A DNA stretch of 64,000 nt, taken from NCBI GenBank assembly GCA_964652205.1, contig CAZZAO010000001.1, positions 50,836-114,835 on the forward strand. The letters are read 5' to 3'. A model generated the notes under the pieces. That model was not told the DNA's origin. It was given only the letters and a program-made list of their open reading frames with translations, and did no database searches. Below, piece after piece: positions 17,890 to 26,121 of this stretch (the first letter of the stretch is position 1; each line of letters starts with the position of its first letter). A program made the translations under genes and the position numbers. This DNA is from ZC4RG36 sp964652205 (GTDB lineage Bacteria > Chloroflexota > Anaerolineae > Aggregatilineales > Phototrophicaceae).

Positions 17890-17970
17890 ATGAGTTGTGA
17901 GTTATGAGTAAAAACAAGGCAGTCGTTATTGTTCCCGTGTCATTCCGGGAACCGATCACTCATCACTCAG
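17890..17970. repeat. intergenic inverted repeat between phnC and phnE
   Basis: Imperfect complementary arms (TGAGTTGTGAGTTATGAGT at 17891-17909 and TCACTCATCACTCAG at 17956-17970) enclose a 7-base stem-loop, GTTCCCG (17931-17937) with CGGGAAC (17946-17952). It looks like a degenerate dispersed intergenic element rather than a terminator, as no T-run follows. Confidence 0.45.
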
Positions 17971-18000
17971 CACCCGTCACGATTTTCCTGGGGCTTTTGT

Positions 18001-20100
18001 ATGAATAACGTGCCTTCCCCGGCTCGCGCCGCGCTGCGCCGCCTGATCGTTGTGCTGGGAGTCGTGGTCAGCGTGGTGATCTTTGCCTTCGGCTGGACGG
18101 TGACGAATATTAATCTCGAAGGCCCGCAGGAATTGCAGCGACAAACGAATGTCACCAACGCCTTGCAGCAGCTTTTCTCGCCGGAGATTTTCAGCCAGGA
18201 CGCAAAGGTAGTCACTATTTCCGCCAAGTTCGCCCTGAGCTGCGACACCGACAAAGGGCAGCTTGAAGTGCCAAAACCGGAAGAAGGCGCGGCCTACATC
18301 ACCGTCTCGCCGGACTGCGGCACGCGCGGCGATGTGGTGACGGTCGAAGGCTTCAACTTCGCGCCCGGCGCGCTGGCGCAGATTCGCTGGACGCCGACCA
18401 GCGGGCAGAGCCGCCCGCGTGAAATTATCGGCTCGGATCGCGGCACGCTCGACATTGACTCGGAAGGTCATTTCAGCGCGCAGATCGAAGTGCCGAGCCT
18501 GCGTGCCGCTGCCACTGAAGTCCACAGTATCGACGTCGATGCGCGCGTCAACGTCGGCCTGCCGTATCTGAGCGAAACCTCGCGTCAGGTACTCGATAAG
18601 ATGGTCGAGACGGTTTTTCTGGCGCTGGTTGCCACGGCGCTCTCGATTCTGCCGTCAGTCATCGTCAGTTTTCTCGCCGCCCGCAACCTGATGGCTCCGG
18701 TGCGGATGTCGCTCGGCACGCTGCTGGTCGGCGTTGCGCTGCTGCCGCTCGGCTGGTGGCTGGGGACGCTGCTGCTCGGCCCGGTCGGACGGTTCGCCCT
18801 TAATCTGGGCAAGGGCGCATATTTCGGCGCGCCGGGCATGAGCCTGTCGTTTATTTTCGTCGTCGGGGCGGTGGCCGGGGCGCGGACATTCGGCGCGGCG
18901 GAAAGCTCGCCGACGGCGCGACGCCTGCGCTCGGTCGTGACCAGCCTGACCGTGGCGGTGGCGGTCGTGCTGCTGCTCGGCCTGATTTCCGGGCTGGGAG
19001 AGCTGTTCGGCAGCCTGTTCAAAGAGGGTATCCCCGGCTATCTCAGCAATCTGATCGGTACGTTAGGCGAGCTGGTTGACCTGCTGATGCTCCCGATTGC
19101 CGGGATTGTCGGCGCGTTTACGCTTTCGTCCATCGGGACGAAGCTGACGGTCGATCTGCTCAAGGTGATCGGCGTGATGGCCTCGCACGCCCTCGGCGGT
19201 GTTCTGGGGGCGGTTTGCGGCGCGCTGCTGATGGGCCTCGTCGGCCTGATCGGCACGGGCGCAGCGCTGCTCGGCCTGCTCGTCCCGCTGATCGCGGCGC
19301 TGATCGGCGCGCAAATCCTGCCGCAGCTTTACAACCATCTGACGCATCAGGTCGGCCATCGCGGCGGCCCGACGCCGCCGATGACGCGCACCATCCGGTC
19401 GATACTGACCCTGGTTGGCGGCGTCATCACCTTCGTGCTGACGCTGGTCGAACTGAACGTCATGCGCGCGATTGTCCTCGGCGTGCTGCCGACCGACGCG
19501 CTGGTGAATGTCGGCGGAATCGTTGTCGAGACCTTCGTCTTCAAGGCGATCATCATCGGCGTGGTGCTGGGCGGCGCGCTGGGTGTGATTGTCGGCACGC
19601 GGGCGACGTTCCCGCTCGGCGCTGTACTCTATACCATGACCCGAACGATCCTCAATACGCTCCGTTCGGTCGAGCCGCTGATTATGGGTCTGGTGTTCGT
19701 CATCTGGGTCGGGCTGGGGCCGTTCGCAGGCGTGCTGGCGCTGACGCTGCATTCGATTGCCTCGCTCGGCAAGCTCTACTCCGAGCAGCTTGAGAGCATC
19801 GACAGCGGGCCGATGGAAGCGCTCGAATCGACCGGCGCGAACCGGCTGCAAACGATCATCTACGGCGCGGTTCCACAGATCATCCCGCCGTACATTGCCT
19901 TCACGCTTTACCGCTGGGACATCAACGTGCGTATGTCGACGATCATCGGCTTCGTCGGCGGCGGCGGCATCGGTTTCCTGCTCTATCAGCAGATTAACCT
20001 GCTCCAGTATCGTTCGGCGGGTGTGGCCGTGCTGGCGATTGCGGTCGTCGTCTCGGTGCTGGACTACGCCAGCGCTGCGATCCGCGAGCGCTATGTTTAG
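18001..20100 (+). CDS. phnE: PhnE-family ABC permease with large extracytoplasmic insert
   Basis: A 699-residue permease, far longer than usual PhnE proteins (about 260-280). A first membrane helix (about 13-33) is followed by a soluble domain (about 40-190). That domain includes ITVSPDCGTRGDVVTVEGFN, which looks like an IPT/TIG or Ig-like fold, and two Cys residues that could form a disulphide. Membrane helices resume near 200, and a block of extra helices (about 235-500) splits the transport domain. The C-terminal 200 residues hold the PhnE coupling loop and signature: GKLYSEQLESIDSGPMEAL, then GFVGGGGIGFLL. The start is ATG 18001. Confidence 0.88.
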   Translation: MNNVPSPARAALRRLIVVLGVVVSVVIFAFGWTVTNINLEGPQELQRQTNVTNALQQLFSPEIFSQDAKVVTISAKFALSCDTDKGQLEVPKPEEGAAYITVSPDCGTRGDVVTVEGFNFAPGALAQIRWTPTSGQSRPREIIGSDRGTLDIDSEGHFSAQIEVPSLRAAATEVHSIDVDARVNVGLPYLSETSRQVLDKMVETVFLALVATALSILPSVIVSFLAARNLMAPVRMSLGTLLVGVALLPLGWWLGTLLLGPVGRFALNLGKGAYFGAPGMSLSFIFVVGAVAGARTFGAAESSPTARRLRSVVTSLTVAVAVVLLLGLISGLGELFGSLFKEGIPGYLSNLIGTLGELVDLLMLPIAGIVGAFTLSSIGTKLTVDLLKVIGVMASHALGGVLGAVCGALLMGLVGLIGTGAALLGLLVPLIAALIGAQILPQLYNHLTHQVGHRGGPTPPMTRTIRSILTLVGGVITFVLTLVELNVMRAIVLGVLPTDALVNVGGIVVETFVFKAIIIGVVLGGALGVIVGTRATFPLGAVLYTMTRTILNTLRSVEPLIMGLVFVIWVGLGPFAGVLALTLHSIASLGKLYSEQLESIDSGPMEALESTGANRLQTIIYGAVPQIIPPYIAFTLYRWDINVRMSTIIGFVGGGGIGFLLYQQINLLQYRSAGVAVLAIAVVVSVLDYASAAIRERYV

Positions 20101-20133
20101 CCGTGAATGACTGGCGCGGGCGTGATGGCCTGC

Positions 20134-20153
20134 GGGCGCGAACAATCGCGCCC
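20134..20153. repeat. short palindrome, GGGCGCGA-type (copy 1)
   Basis: GGGCGCGA (20134-20141), loop ACAA, TCGCGCCC (20146-20153). It lies 34 bases after the phnE stop. The same arms with different four-base loops recur at 51435, 54109 and 62256, so this is a dispersed element. It could also help end the phn transcript. Confidence 0.7.
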
Positions 20154-20184
20154 TGCGGAAAACCATCCGGTTGGGCTGATTAAG

Positions 20185-21171
20185 TTATTCACCTGTATCC
20201 CCATGCCCCGGTGAGACCCGGTTGTTCTGAGGAATCTTGTTCGCCAGGGTCGTCGGCAGCGCGGCGGTCAACGATGGTCTGCGTCGCGCCTGGACGGCGA
20301 AGATGCCGAGCACGGCCAGCGCGAAGCCGATGCCCGACTTGAGACTGATGCCCTCGCCGAGAAAGACGAAGGCCAGCACCGGGATGAAGATCAGCATCAG
20401 GTTGTTGATGGCGCTCGATTCCATCGCGGCCAGCGTGCGCATGGTGTGGTTCCAGAGCGTGAAGGCAAAGGCCGTGTTGACGACCGCCAGCCAGACGATT
20501 ATTGCCCACGTCGTGAGCGAGAGCGGCGGCAGGGTACTGGTGGCGAAGCCAGCGCCGAGCAGCAGCGCTGCGCCAATACCCATGCTGACGGTCGTGATCG
20601 CCAGCGGGCTGAGATGCTCGCCGCGATTGATTGCCCGCGCCAGCACGGTCGAGGCGGCGTTGGCCGCGACGCCGCCAAGCACGACGAGCAGGCCGAGTCC
20701 CTGCTCGGCGGGCAGCGCGACCGGGATGAAGTAGACCAGCACGCCGATGATAAAAAGCGTCACGCCGAAGCCCTGCGCTCGTGTCGGATGCTCGCCGAGC
20801 AGGAGAATACCGAGCAGCGCCACGACGACCACGCTGAAACTCAGCAGCAGGTTGACGGTGGCGGCAGGCAGGAGCGCCAGCCCGACGTACTGCGCGCCCT
20901 GAGTGATGGCGTAGAACAGCGCCCCTAGCACCGCCAGATTCAGCCACTGACGCGCGGATAGCCGGCGCAGCGCGGCAAGCTGATCGCGGCGGCGCAGGAG
21001 CAGCGGCAGCAGGCAGAGCGCCGCGACGGCATAGCGCAGCCCGGCGAACAGGACAGGCGGGACTGACTCGCGCAGGCCGAGCTTGATGAGTACCCACGAT
21101 GTAGACCAGAGGAAGGTGATAAAGATGGCTTGCACGACGGCTCGGTCGTGCGAAGAAAGGCGAGCGAACAC
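20185..21171 (-). CDS. EamA/DMT-superfamily transporter under riboswitch control
   Basis: A 328-residue membrane protein with ten predicted helices in two EamA repeats (for example FLWSTSWVLIKLGLRESVPP opening repeat 1, and the second repeat near VVLGGVAANAASTVLARAI). Such proteins usually export amino acids, nucleosides or metabolites. The start is GTG 21171 with GGAGG five bases ahead. The leader is a ykkC-family riboswitch (21202-21326), which makes this gene a direct target of guanidine, ppGpp, PRPP or a related ligand. It is convergent with phnE. Confidence 0.9.
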   Translation of the reverse strand: MFARLSSHDRAVVQAIFITFLWSTSWVLIKLGLRESVPPVLFAGLRYAVAALCLLPLLLRRRDQLAALRRLSARQWLNLAVLGALFYAITQGAQYVGLALLPAATVNLLLSFSVVVVALLGILLLGEHPTRAQGFGVTLFIIGVLVYFIPVALPAEQGLGLLVVLGGVAANAASTVLARAINRGEHLSPLAITTVSMGIGAALLLGAGFATSTLPPLSLTTWAIIVWLAVVNTAFAFTLWNHTMRTLAAMESSAINNLMLIFIPVLAFVFLGEGISLKSGIGFALAVLGIFAVQARRRPSLTAALPTTLANKIPQNNRVSPGHGDTGE

Positions 21172-21201
21172 GGAAACCTCCGGGAATCAGGGATGCGAAA
21201 A

Positions 21202-21326
21202 GGCATCAACCTTAATCCCCCAGGCTTTTAGCCCTACAGATGCTCGTCGTCGAAGCGACATTATGTGGCGCTCGGACCAGACTCGGTCGCTGCCGACGGA
21301 ACCCTAGCCACCAATCAGTTGAGGCC
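21202..21326 (-). ncRNA. ykkC-family riboswitch upstream of EamA transporter
   Basis: Read on the minus strand, the leader has the hallmark ykkC conserved blocks in order: GGCTAGGGTTCCG (rc of 21297-21309), CTGGTCCGAG about 17 bases later, then after a variable stem AGGGCTAAAAGCCTGGGGG. These match the universal CUAGGGUUCCG, GGUCCGAG and AAAAGCC cores. Flanking segments GGCCTCAAC and GTTGATGCC can pair with one mismatch, giving an extra outer helix (P0-like), a trait of the ppGpp/PRPP subtypes rather than guanidine-I. Downstream, ATTCCCGGAGG contains the ribosome site and can pair with the aptamer 3' part CCTGGGGGAT, suggesting translational control. The ligand subtype is inferred. Confidence 0.85.
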
Positions 21327-21355
21327 GGGAACGATACCACGACAGCGCGGCAAAT

Positions 21356-22012
21356 TCAACCTTCCAGCCGGTCGAGCAGCGATGACAGGCTGACGCCGCG
21401 CAGATTCGGGACGACGACCTGTGCGGCGCCAACAACGCGCGGATCGCCGATGCCGACTGTCCAGAAGCCGCCGCTGCGCCCCGCTTCGACTCCGGCCTGC
21501 GAATCTTCGAGGATGATGGCCTGTGCCGGGCTGACGTCGAGCCGCCCTGCTGCCCAGATAAACAGGTCGGGGGCGGGCTTGGTGTTGACGACGCAGCTTG
21601 CGTCGGCGATGGCTTCGAATACCTCGGTTAAGCCGAGTCGGGCGATGACGGCGCGCGCATTGCGGCTGGCCGATGCCACGCCGAGCTTAAGGTGCGCCGC
21701 GCGCGCCTCGTCGATCAGTTCGCTGACACCGGGCAGCCGATCCGCCGGGGACATCTGCGCCAGCGCGGCGAGGAAGTGGGCGTTCTTGCGCGCCAACCAG
21801 GTTTCCATCGTTGCCGTATCCATCGAGCGGCCCCGGAGCAGCAGTTCCAGCCCTTTGCGCCGCGAGACGCCGCGCAGGGCATCGTTGTCCTGGCGCGTGA
21901 AAGCGATACCCGCCTCGTCGGTCAGGTGCTTCCACGATTGGTAGTGCAGTTCGACAGTGTCGGTCAGAACTCCATCGACGTCGAAGATCAGCGCGCGAAT
22001 ATCGGGCGACAT
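21356..22012 (-). CDS. HAD-superfamily hydrolase, beta-phosphoglucomutase-like
   Basis: A 218-residue HAD protein. Motif I IFDVDGVLTDT supplies the nucleophile Asp, the cap segment HYQSWKHLTDEAGI and RGVSRRKGLELLL match beta-phosphoglucomutases, motif II ASASRNA and motif IV ILEDSQAGVEAG are present. It would interconvert beta-glucose-1-phosphate and glucose-6-phosphate. It is the last gene of a three-gene minus-strand operon after a GH4 glycosidase and a sugar kinase, 12 bases downstream of the kinase, consistent with glucoside use. Confidence 0.88.
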   Translation of the reverse strand: MSPDIRALIFDVDGVLTDTVELHYQSWKHLTDEAGIAFTRQDNDALRGVSRRKGLELLLRGRSMDTATMETWLARKNAHFLAALAQMSPADRLPGVSELIDEARAAHLKLGVASASRNARAVIARLGLTEVFEAIADASCVVNTKPAPDLFIWAAGRLDVSPAQAIILEDSQAGVEAGRSGGFWTVGIGDPRVVGAAQVVVPNLRGVSLSSLLDRLEG

Positions 22013-22024
22013 GCCATCGGTTCC

Positions 22025-23014
22025 CTAACGGTCGGCGGTCGCGCCAGCGCGGGCGGCGCACTCGTCGATCAGCCGCAGGCGCGCCTCGCGGCTGCGCAGG
22101 CCGACCTGCTGCATCCCCATAACCACGCCGCCGACGACCGGCGGGGCGGTCAGCCGGACGAAGGACGCTCCCGGCGCGACAACTCTGACCGTCTGCGCCA
22201 GCAGATCGCCGACGATGGGATGGCCTTTGAAGAAGCTGCCCGCCATGACGACTTCGAACTCCAGCGGCTCGAAATGAAGCTGGCGGATAACGCCGATGGC
22301 GAGGCTTGCCAGTTCGCGTCCGGCGTCGCGGATCAACTGCTGCGCGACCAGATCGCCTTCGCCAGCCGCCTGAAAGACGAGCGGGGAATGGGCCGCGCTG
22401 ACCTGATAGCGCCCGCGGGTGATGCCTTCGAGCAGGTTTTCGACGTCTGCTGCGCCGAACAAGTCGATGAAGACCTGTGCCAGCCGCGTTTCTGGCCCCC
22501 GGCGCGTCCAGGCGCGGGCAATGGCGCGGATGGCATCGCGGGCCAGATCACCGCTGCCGCCAGCTTCACTCATGCCGTAGCCTTCGCCCGTCACGCGGCC
22601 TTCGCGCCCCTGCCGGTCGCGGCCACGGCAGTTGCAGCCAGTTCCCGCTACGACGCCGACGCCCCAGCCAGCGTCTGCGCCCGCCAGCAGACCGACCGTG
22701 GCATCGTTGGAGAACTCATACGGCCCGCCCAGACCGAGCGAGCGGATGATGTCGTCCATCGGCGGGTGGTCGCACGGCCAGTCGCAGCCCGCGATGCCCA
22801 TGCCTGCGCCGCTGATCTGCCCGGCGTGAAGTTCGGCAGTCGCCAGCGCCTGACTGACGATCCCGCGCAGCACGCGCCCGAAGCCGTCGTAGCCGATCAT
22901 TTCATGATTGCCGGGGCCGCCTTCACCGAAGCCGAGAACGCGACCGTCTTCGTCGGCGATCAGGGCGTGGCTTTTGGTCGCGCCGATGTCGATGCCGAGA
23001 AAATAGCGGCTCAT
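22025..23014 (-). CDS. BadF/BadG/BcrA/BcrD-type sugar kinase (N-acetylglucosamine kinase-like)
   Basis: A 329-residue ASKHA-fold kinase. The phosphate-1 motif GIDIGATKSHALIADEDG, adenosine-side motif VVAGTGCNCRG and FSNDATVGLLAG are visible. The family includes N-acetylglucosamine and glucosamine kinases as well as activators of dehydratases; without Cys-cluster motifs the kinase reading is preferred. It overlaps the GH4 gene by four bases (ATGA), so they are co-translated. It likely phosphorylates a hexose released or imported for this operon. Confidence 0.85.
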   Translation of the reverse strand: MSRYFLGIDIGATKSHALIADEDGRVLGFGEGGPGNHEMIGYDGFGRVLRGIVSQALATAELHAGQISGAGMGIAGCDWPCDHPPMDDIIRSLGLGGPYEFSNDATVGLLAGADAGWGVGVVAGTGCNCRGRDRQGREGRVTGEGYGMSEAGGSGDLARDAIRAIARAWTRRGPETRLAQVFIDLFGAADVENLLEGITRGRYQVSAAHSPLVFQAAGEGDLVAQQLIRDAGRELASLAIGVIRQLHFEPLEFEVVMAGSFFKGHPIVGDLLAQTVRVVAPGASFVRLTAPPVVGGVVMGMQQVGLRSREARLRLIDECAARAGATADR

Positions 23015-24300
23015 GACTTGAAGAACTGCGGCATGTACTGCCGGTTGGTGTTGAGCATGTCGTCCAGCACCTCATTGACCTTATCGGCAGACGGGCCGAG
23101 CGGGTGTGCCAGCAGCGCCTGATAGGCGGCGCTGCGGTCGCCATGCACGGCGGCCTCGACAGTCAGGATTTCGTAGGACTTGATCTGCGCGACGAGGCCG
23201 AACTGCGCCGGGGGCAGCGGCTCGGCGGGCAGGGGATGGATGCCGCTGCGGTCGATGGTACACGGCAGCTCCAGCACCCAGGTCGGGTCCCAGCCGGGAA
23301 CCGCGCCGTTGTGACGCACATTGACAACCTGGGTATCGCCGAGGTCGTTGTAGTGGCTGTCGAGCACCTGCGTCGCCAGCGTCGAATAGTATGCGCCGCC
23401 GCGCTTCATCAGGTCGCCGGGCGGCTGGGTGCGATCCGGCTCGGCGTACTCGCGCAGCAGGTCGGCCTCGATCTTCATGACTTCTTCGGCGCGGGAAGGC
23501 GGCCACTTTTTCTGCTCGGCCAGCTTTTTGTCGGTGTAGTAGAAGTATTGCAGATAGTAGTTGGGGATCATGCCGAGCGACTCGACGGTCGCCGCGTCCC
23601 ACGCCGGATGATCGGACGTTTTTAGCTCGTTGAGCGTCTTATTAAAGACCTGCGGCCACAGGTTCTCGTCGTCGAGCGTGAAGCCACGATGCCAGGTCAG
23701 ATGGTTGAGGCCGAGGGTGTCGAGTCTGGCTTTGGTCGGGTCGGCGCTGGCTTGCAGGCCGAGCGTCTCCATGAAGTGCATTTTGGTCGTAATCGAGACG
23801 TTGCAGACGCCGACTGAGGGGACGTCGGCGGCGTAGCGCGCCAGCCCTTCCGTCACCAGACCGGCGGGATTGGTGAAGTTGACGAGCAGCGCGCCGGGAG
23901 CCAGTTCGCGCATATCGCTGGCGACATTGAGGATGACCGGGATGGTGCGGATGGCCTTCGCCATGCCACCGACGCCGGTTGTTTCCTGACCGATCAGACC
24001 GTGGCGCATCCCCAGATATTCATCCTCACGCCGCTCGGCCATCCAGCCGACGCGAAGCTGCGTGATGACGTAGCTCGCGCCGCGAATCGCTTCGCGCTGG
24101 TCGGTCGTCAGATGCACCTCGAACGGCGCGCCTGCCGCCTCGACCATTCGCTGCGCGAACTTGCCGACGATCTCCAGCCGCTCAGGCAGGATATCCATCA
24201 GCCATAGCTCAGTCATCGGGAAGCTGTCTCGACGCTCCAGAAATCCCTTGACCAATTCAGGCGTGTACGACGAGCCGCCGCCGATAACGCAGACTTTCAT
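23011..24300 (-). CDS. glycoside hydrolase family 4, 6-phospho-beta-glucosidase-like
   Basis: A 429-residue NAD- and Mn-dependent GH4 enzyme. The N-terminal Rossmann motif GGGSSYTPELVKGF, the NFTNPAGLVTEG segment, the metal-ligand region GVCNVSITTKM and GLNHLTWHRGF are as in 6-phospho-beta-glucosidases. ATG 24300 is used because AGAGGGA lies ahead and the protein then begins exactly at the Rossmann strand. No PTS gene is present in the window, so a phosphorylated substrate must come from a kinase or elsewhere. It is the first gene of the GH4-kinase-phosphoglucomutase operon. Confidence 0.92.
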   Translation of the reverse strand: MKVCVIGGGSSYTPELVKGFLERRDSFPMTELWLMDILPERLEIVGKFAQRMVEAAGAPFEVHLTTDQREAIRGASYVITQLRVGWMAERREDEYLGMRHGLIGQETTGVGGMAKAIRTIPVILNVASDMRELAPGALLVNFTNPAGLVTEGLARYAADVPSVGVCNVSITTKMHFMETLGLQASADPTKARLDTLGLNHLTWHRGFTLDDENLWPQVFNKTLNELKTSDHPAWDAATVESLGMIPNYYLQYFYYTDKKLAEQKKWPPSRAEEVMKIEADLLREYAEPDRTQPPGDLMKRGGAYYSTLATQVLDSHYNDLGDTQVVNVRHNGAVPGWDPTWVLELPCTIDRSGIHPLPAEPLPPAQFGLVAQIKSYEILTVEAAVHGDRSAAYQALLAHPLGPSADKVNEVLDDMLNTNRQYMPQFFKS

Positions 24301-24398
24301 AATGCGCGTCCCTCTTGATGGTCGCCTCATGTCCGCGAGGCGGATTTGATGATACGGATGGGTGAATTATAGCGAGAATGGTGGCGAGCCGAAACCAC

Positions 24399-24989
24399 TC
24401 AGCGGCGGCGCAGGGCGCTTTGCCACAGGCGCTCGGTTTCATCGGCGGTCAGCACGCGCCATTGTCCCGGCGTCAGGCCGTCGAGCGTGATTGGCCCGAT
24501 GGCCCGGCGGACGAGGCGCAGGGTCGGGTGGCCGACGGCGGCGGTCATTCGGCGCACCTGCCGGTTACGGCCCTCGGTGAGCGTCAGACTGATCCACGCC
24601 GTCGGGACGTTCCTGCGGAAGCGAATCGGCGTCGGGCGCTCTGGCAGGTCGGGCGGCGTAGTGAGCAACTCTACCAGAGCCGGGCGTGTTGGCCCGTCAC
24701 TCAGGCTGATGCCGCGACGTAAGGAGTCGAGCGCGTCAGCGGTTGGCAGGCGCTCGACCTGCGCCAGATAGGTGCGCGGATGCTCAAAGGCTGGCTGAGT
24801 CAGCCGCGCGTTGAGCCGCCCCGAATCGGTCAGCAGCAGCAAGCCTTCGCTGTCGTAGTCGAGCCGACCCGCCGGGTAGATTCCCGGCAGGTCGATGAAG
24901 TCGGCCAGCGTCGCTCGCCCCTGCGGGTCGGTGAACTGCGTCAGCACCGCGTAGGGCTTCCAGAAGCGGATGATCTGCTCACGTGACAA
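24399..24989 (-). CDS. RsuA/RluE-type 23S rRNA pseudouridine synthase
   Basis: A 196-residue pseudouridine synthase of the RsuA/RluB/E/F class. The catalytic motif GRLDYDSEGLLLLT contains the nucleophile Asp. EGRNRQVRRMTAAVGHPTLRLVR is the second conserved block. There is no N-terminal S4 domain, as in RluE. It would isomerise a uridine in rRNA. It is divergent from purU with about 90 bases between. Confidence 0.92.
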   Translation of the reverse strand: MSREQIIRFWKPYAVLTQFTDPQGRATLADFIDLPGIYPAGRLDYDSEGLLLLTDSGRLNARLTQPAFEHPRTYLAQVERLPTADALDSLRRGISLSDGPTRPALVELLTTPPDLPERPTPIRFRRNVPTAWISLTLTEGRNRQVRRMTAAVGHPTLRLVRRAIGPITLDGLTPGQWRVLTADETERLWQSALRRR

Positions 24990-25078
24990 AGGGATACTCG
25001 GTTCTCACTGGCGTCTATGGTAAAGTTAGCGGCCAGTCACTTTATTCGCCGCCCCGTTTACCGAAGGTATCGCCGAGG

Positions 25079-25951
25079 ATGAAAGACTTGAAGGCCGCGC
25101 CGCTGTCGGCCACGCTTTTGATTTCCTGCCCCGACCGTAAAGGTCTGGTGGCCGCCGTCACCGAGTATATTTCCGGTCACGACGGCAACATTCTGCACCT
25201 CGATCAGCATGTTGATGTGCAGGAGAACGTCTTTTTTATGCGCGTCGAGTGGAATCTGGTCAGCTTCACGATCCCGCGCGAGCAGATTGCGGCCAGTTTC
25301 GCGCCTATCGCCGACCGCTTCTCGATGCAGTGGAAGCTGCACTATTCCGACACGATTCCGCGGATGGCGATCTTTGTCTCGCGCGAGCCGCACTGCCTGT
25401 ACGAGATTCTGGCGCGTTATCAATCCGGCGAGTGGCGCGTCCACATTCCAGTCATCGTCAGCAATCATCCTGACCTGCAAAGTTTAGCCGAGAAATTCGG
25501 CGTCGAGTATCGCCATATCCCGGTCAGCCGGGACAACAAGCGCGAGGCCGAGCAGCAGCAGGTCGCGCTGATGAAGGAATTGAAGGTCGATTTCATCGTG
25601 CTGGCGCGTTATATGCAGATTTTATCCGCCGAGTTCGTGGCGGAGTTCCCGAATCGCATTATCAACATCCACCATTCATTTCTGCCCGCGTTCCCCGGCG
25701 GACGCCCGTATCATGAAGCCTATGCGCGCGGCGTCAAGCTGATGGGCGCGACCAGCCATTTTGTCGTCGCCGAGCTGGATGCCGGGCCGATCATCGAGCA
25801 GGAGACGGTACGGATCAACCACAAGGATTCGGTCGATGACTTGATCCGTAAAGGCAAGGATACCGAGAAGCTGGTGCTTTCGCGGGCGATTGGCTATCAC
25901 CTGCATCATCAGGTGCTGGTCTACCACAACAAGACGGTGATCTTCGCCTGA
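25079..25951 (+). CDS. purU: formyltetrahydrofolate deformylase PurU
   Basis: A 290-residue enzyme that hydrolyses 10-formyl-THF to formate and THF. An N-terminal ACT domain (about 10-90; LLISCPDRKGLVAAVTEYI) precedes the formyltransferase-fold domain. The hydrolase motif NIHHSFLPAFPGGRPYHEAY and GATSHFVVAELDAGPIIEQE carry the catalytic Asn, His and Asp triad. ATG 25079 gives the usual family N-terminus. It is convergent with the glycosyltransferase gene. Confidence 0.96.
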   Translation: MKDLKAAPLSATLLISCPDRKGLVAAVTEYISGHDGNILHLDQHVDVQENVFFMRVEWNLVSFTIPREQIAASFAPIADRFSMQWKLHYSDTIPRMAIFVSREPHCLYEILARYQSGEWRVHIPVIVSNHPDLQSLAEKFGVEYRHIPVSRDNKREAEQQQVALMKELKVDFIVLARYMQILSAEFVAEFPNRIINIHHSFLPAFPGGRPYHEAYARGVKLMGATSHFVVAELDAGPIIEQETVRINHKDSVDDLIRKGKDTEKLVLSRAIGYHLHHQVLVYHNKTVIFA

Positions 25952-26064
25952 GAAGCCAGAATCGGGCGTTGATCGCTGTGGGGCGGCGCGAGCCGAGTCA
26001 GCATTGCGCGCGGTCTGCTTTGAGCGTATCGCCGTGTCAAGAGGGGGCAGATGTCCATCTGGCA

Positions 26065-26096
26065 CGAAAATAAAAAGGGCATGATTGCTCATGCCC
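26065..26096 (-). terminator. rho-independent terminator of the glycosyltransferase gene
   Basis: On the minus strand, GGGCATGA, loop GCAA, TCATGCCC (stem 26077-26096) is followed directly by TTTTTATTTT (26076-26067). It lies 26 bases after the stop of the minus-strand gene. Confidence 0.92.
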
Positions 26097-26121
26097 CTGA
26101 GGTCTAAAACCGACGCGCTTT

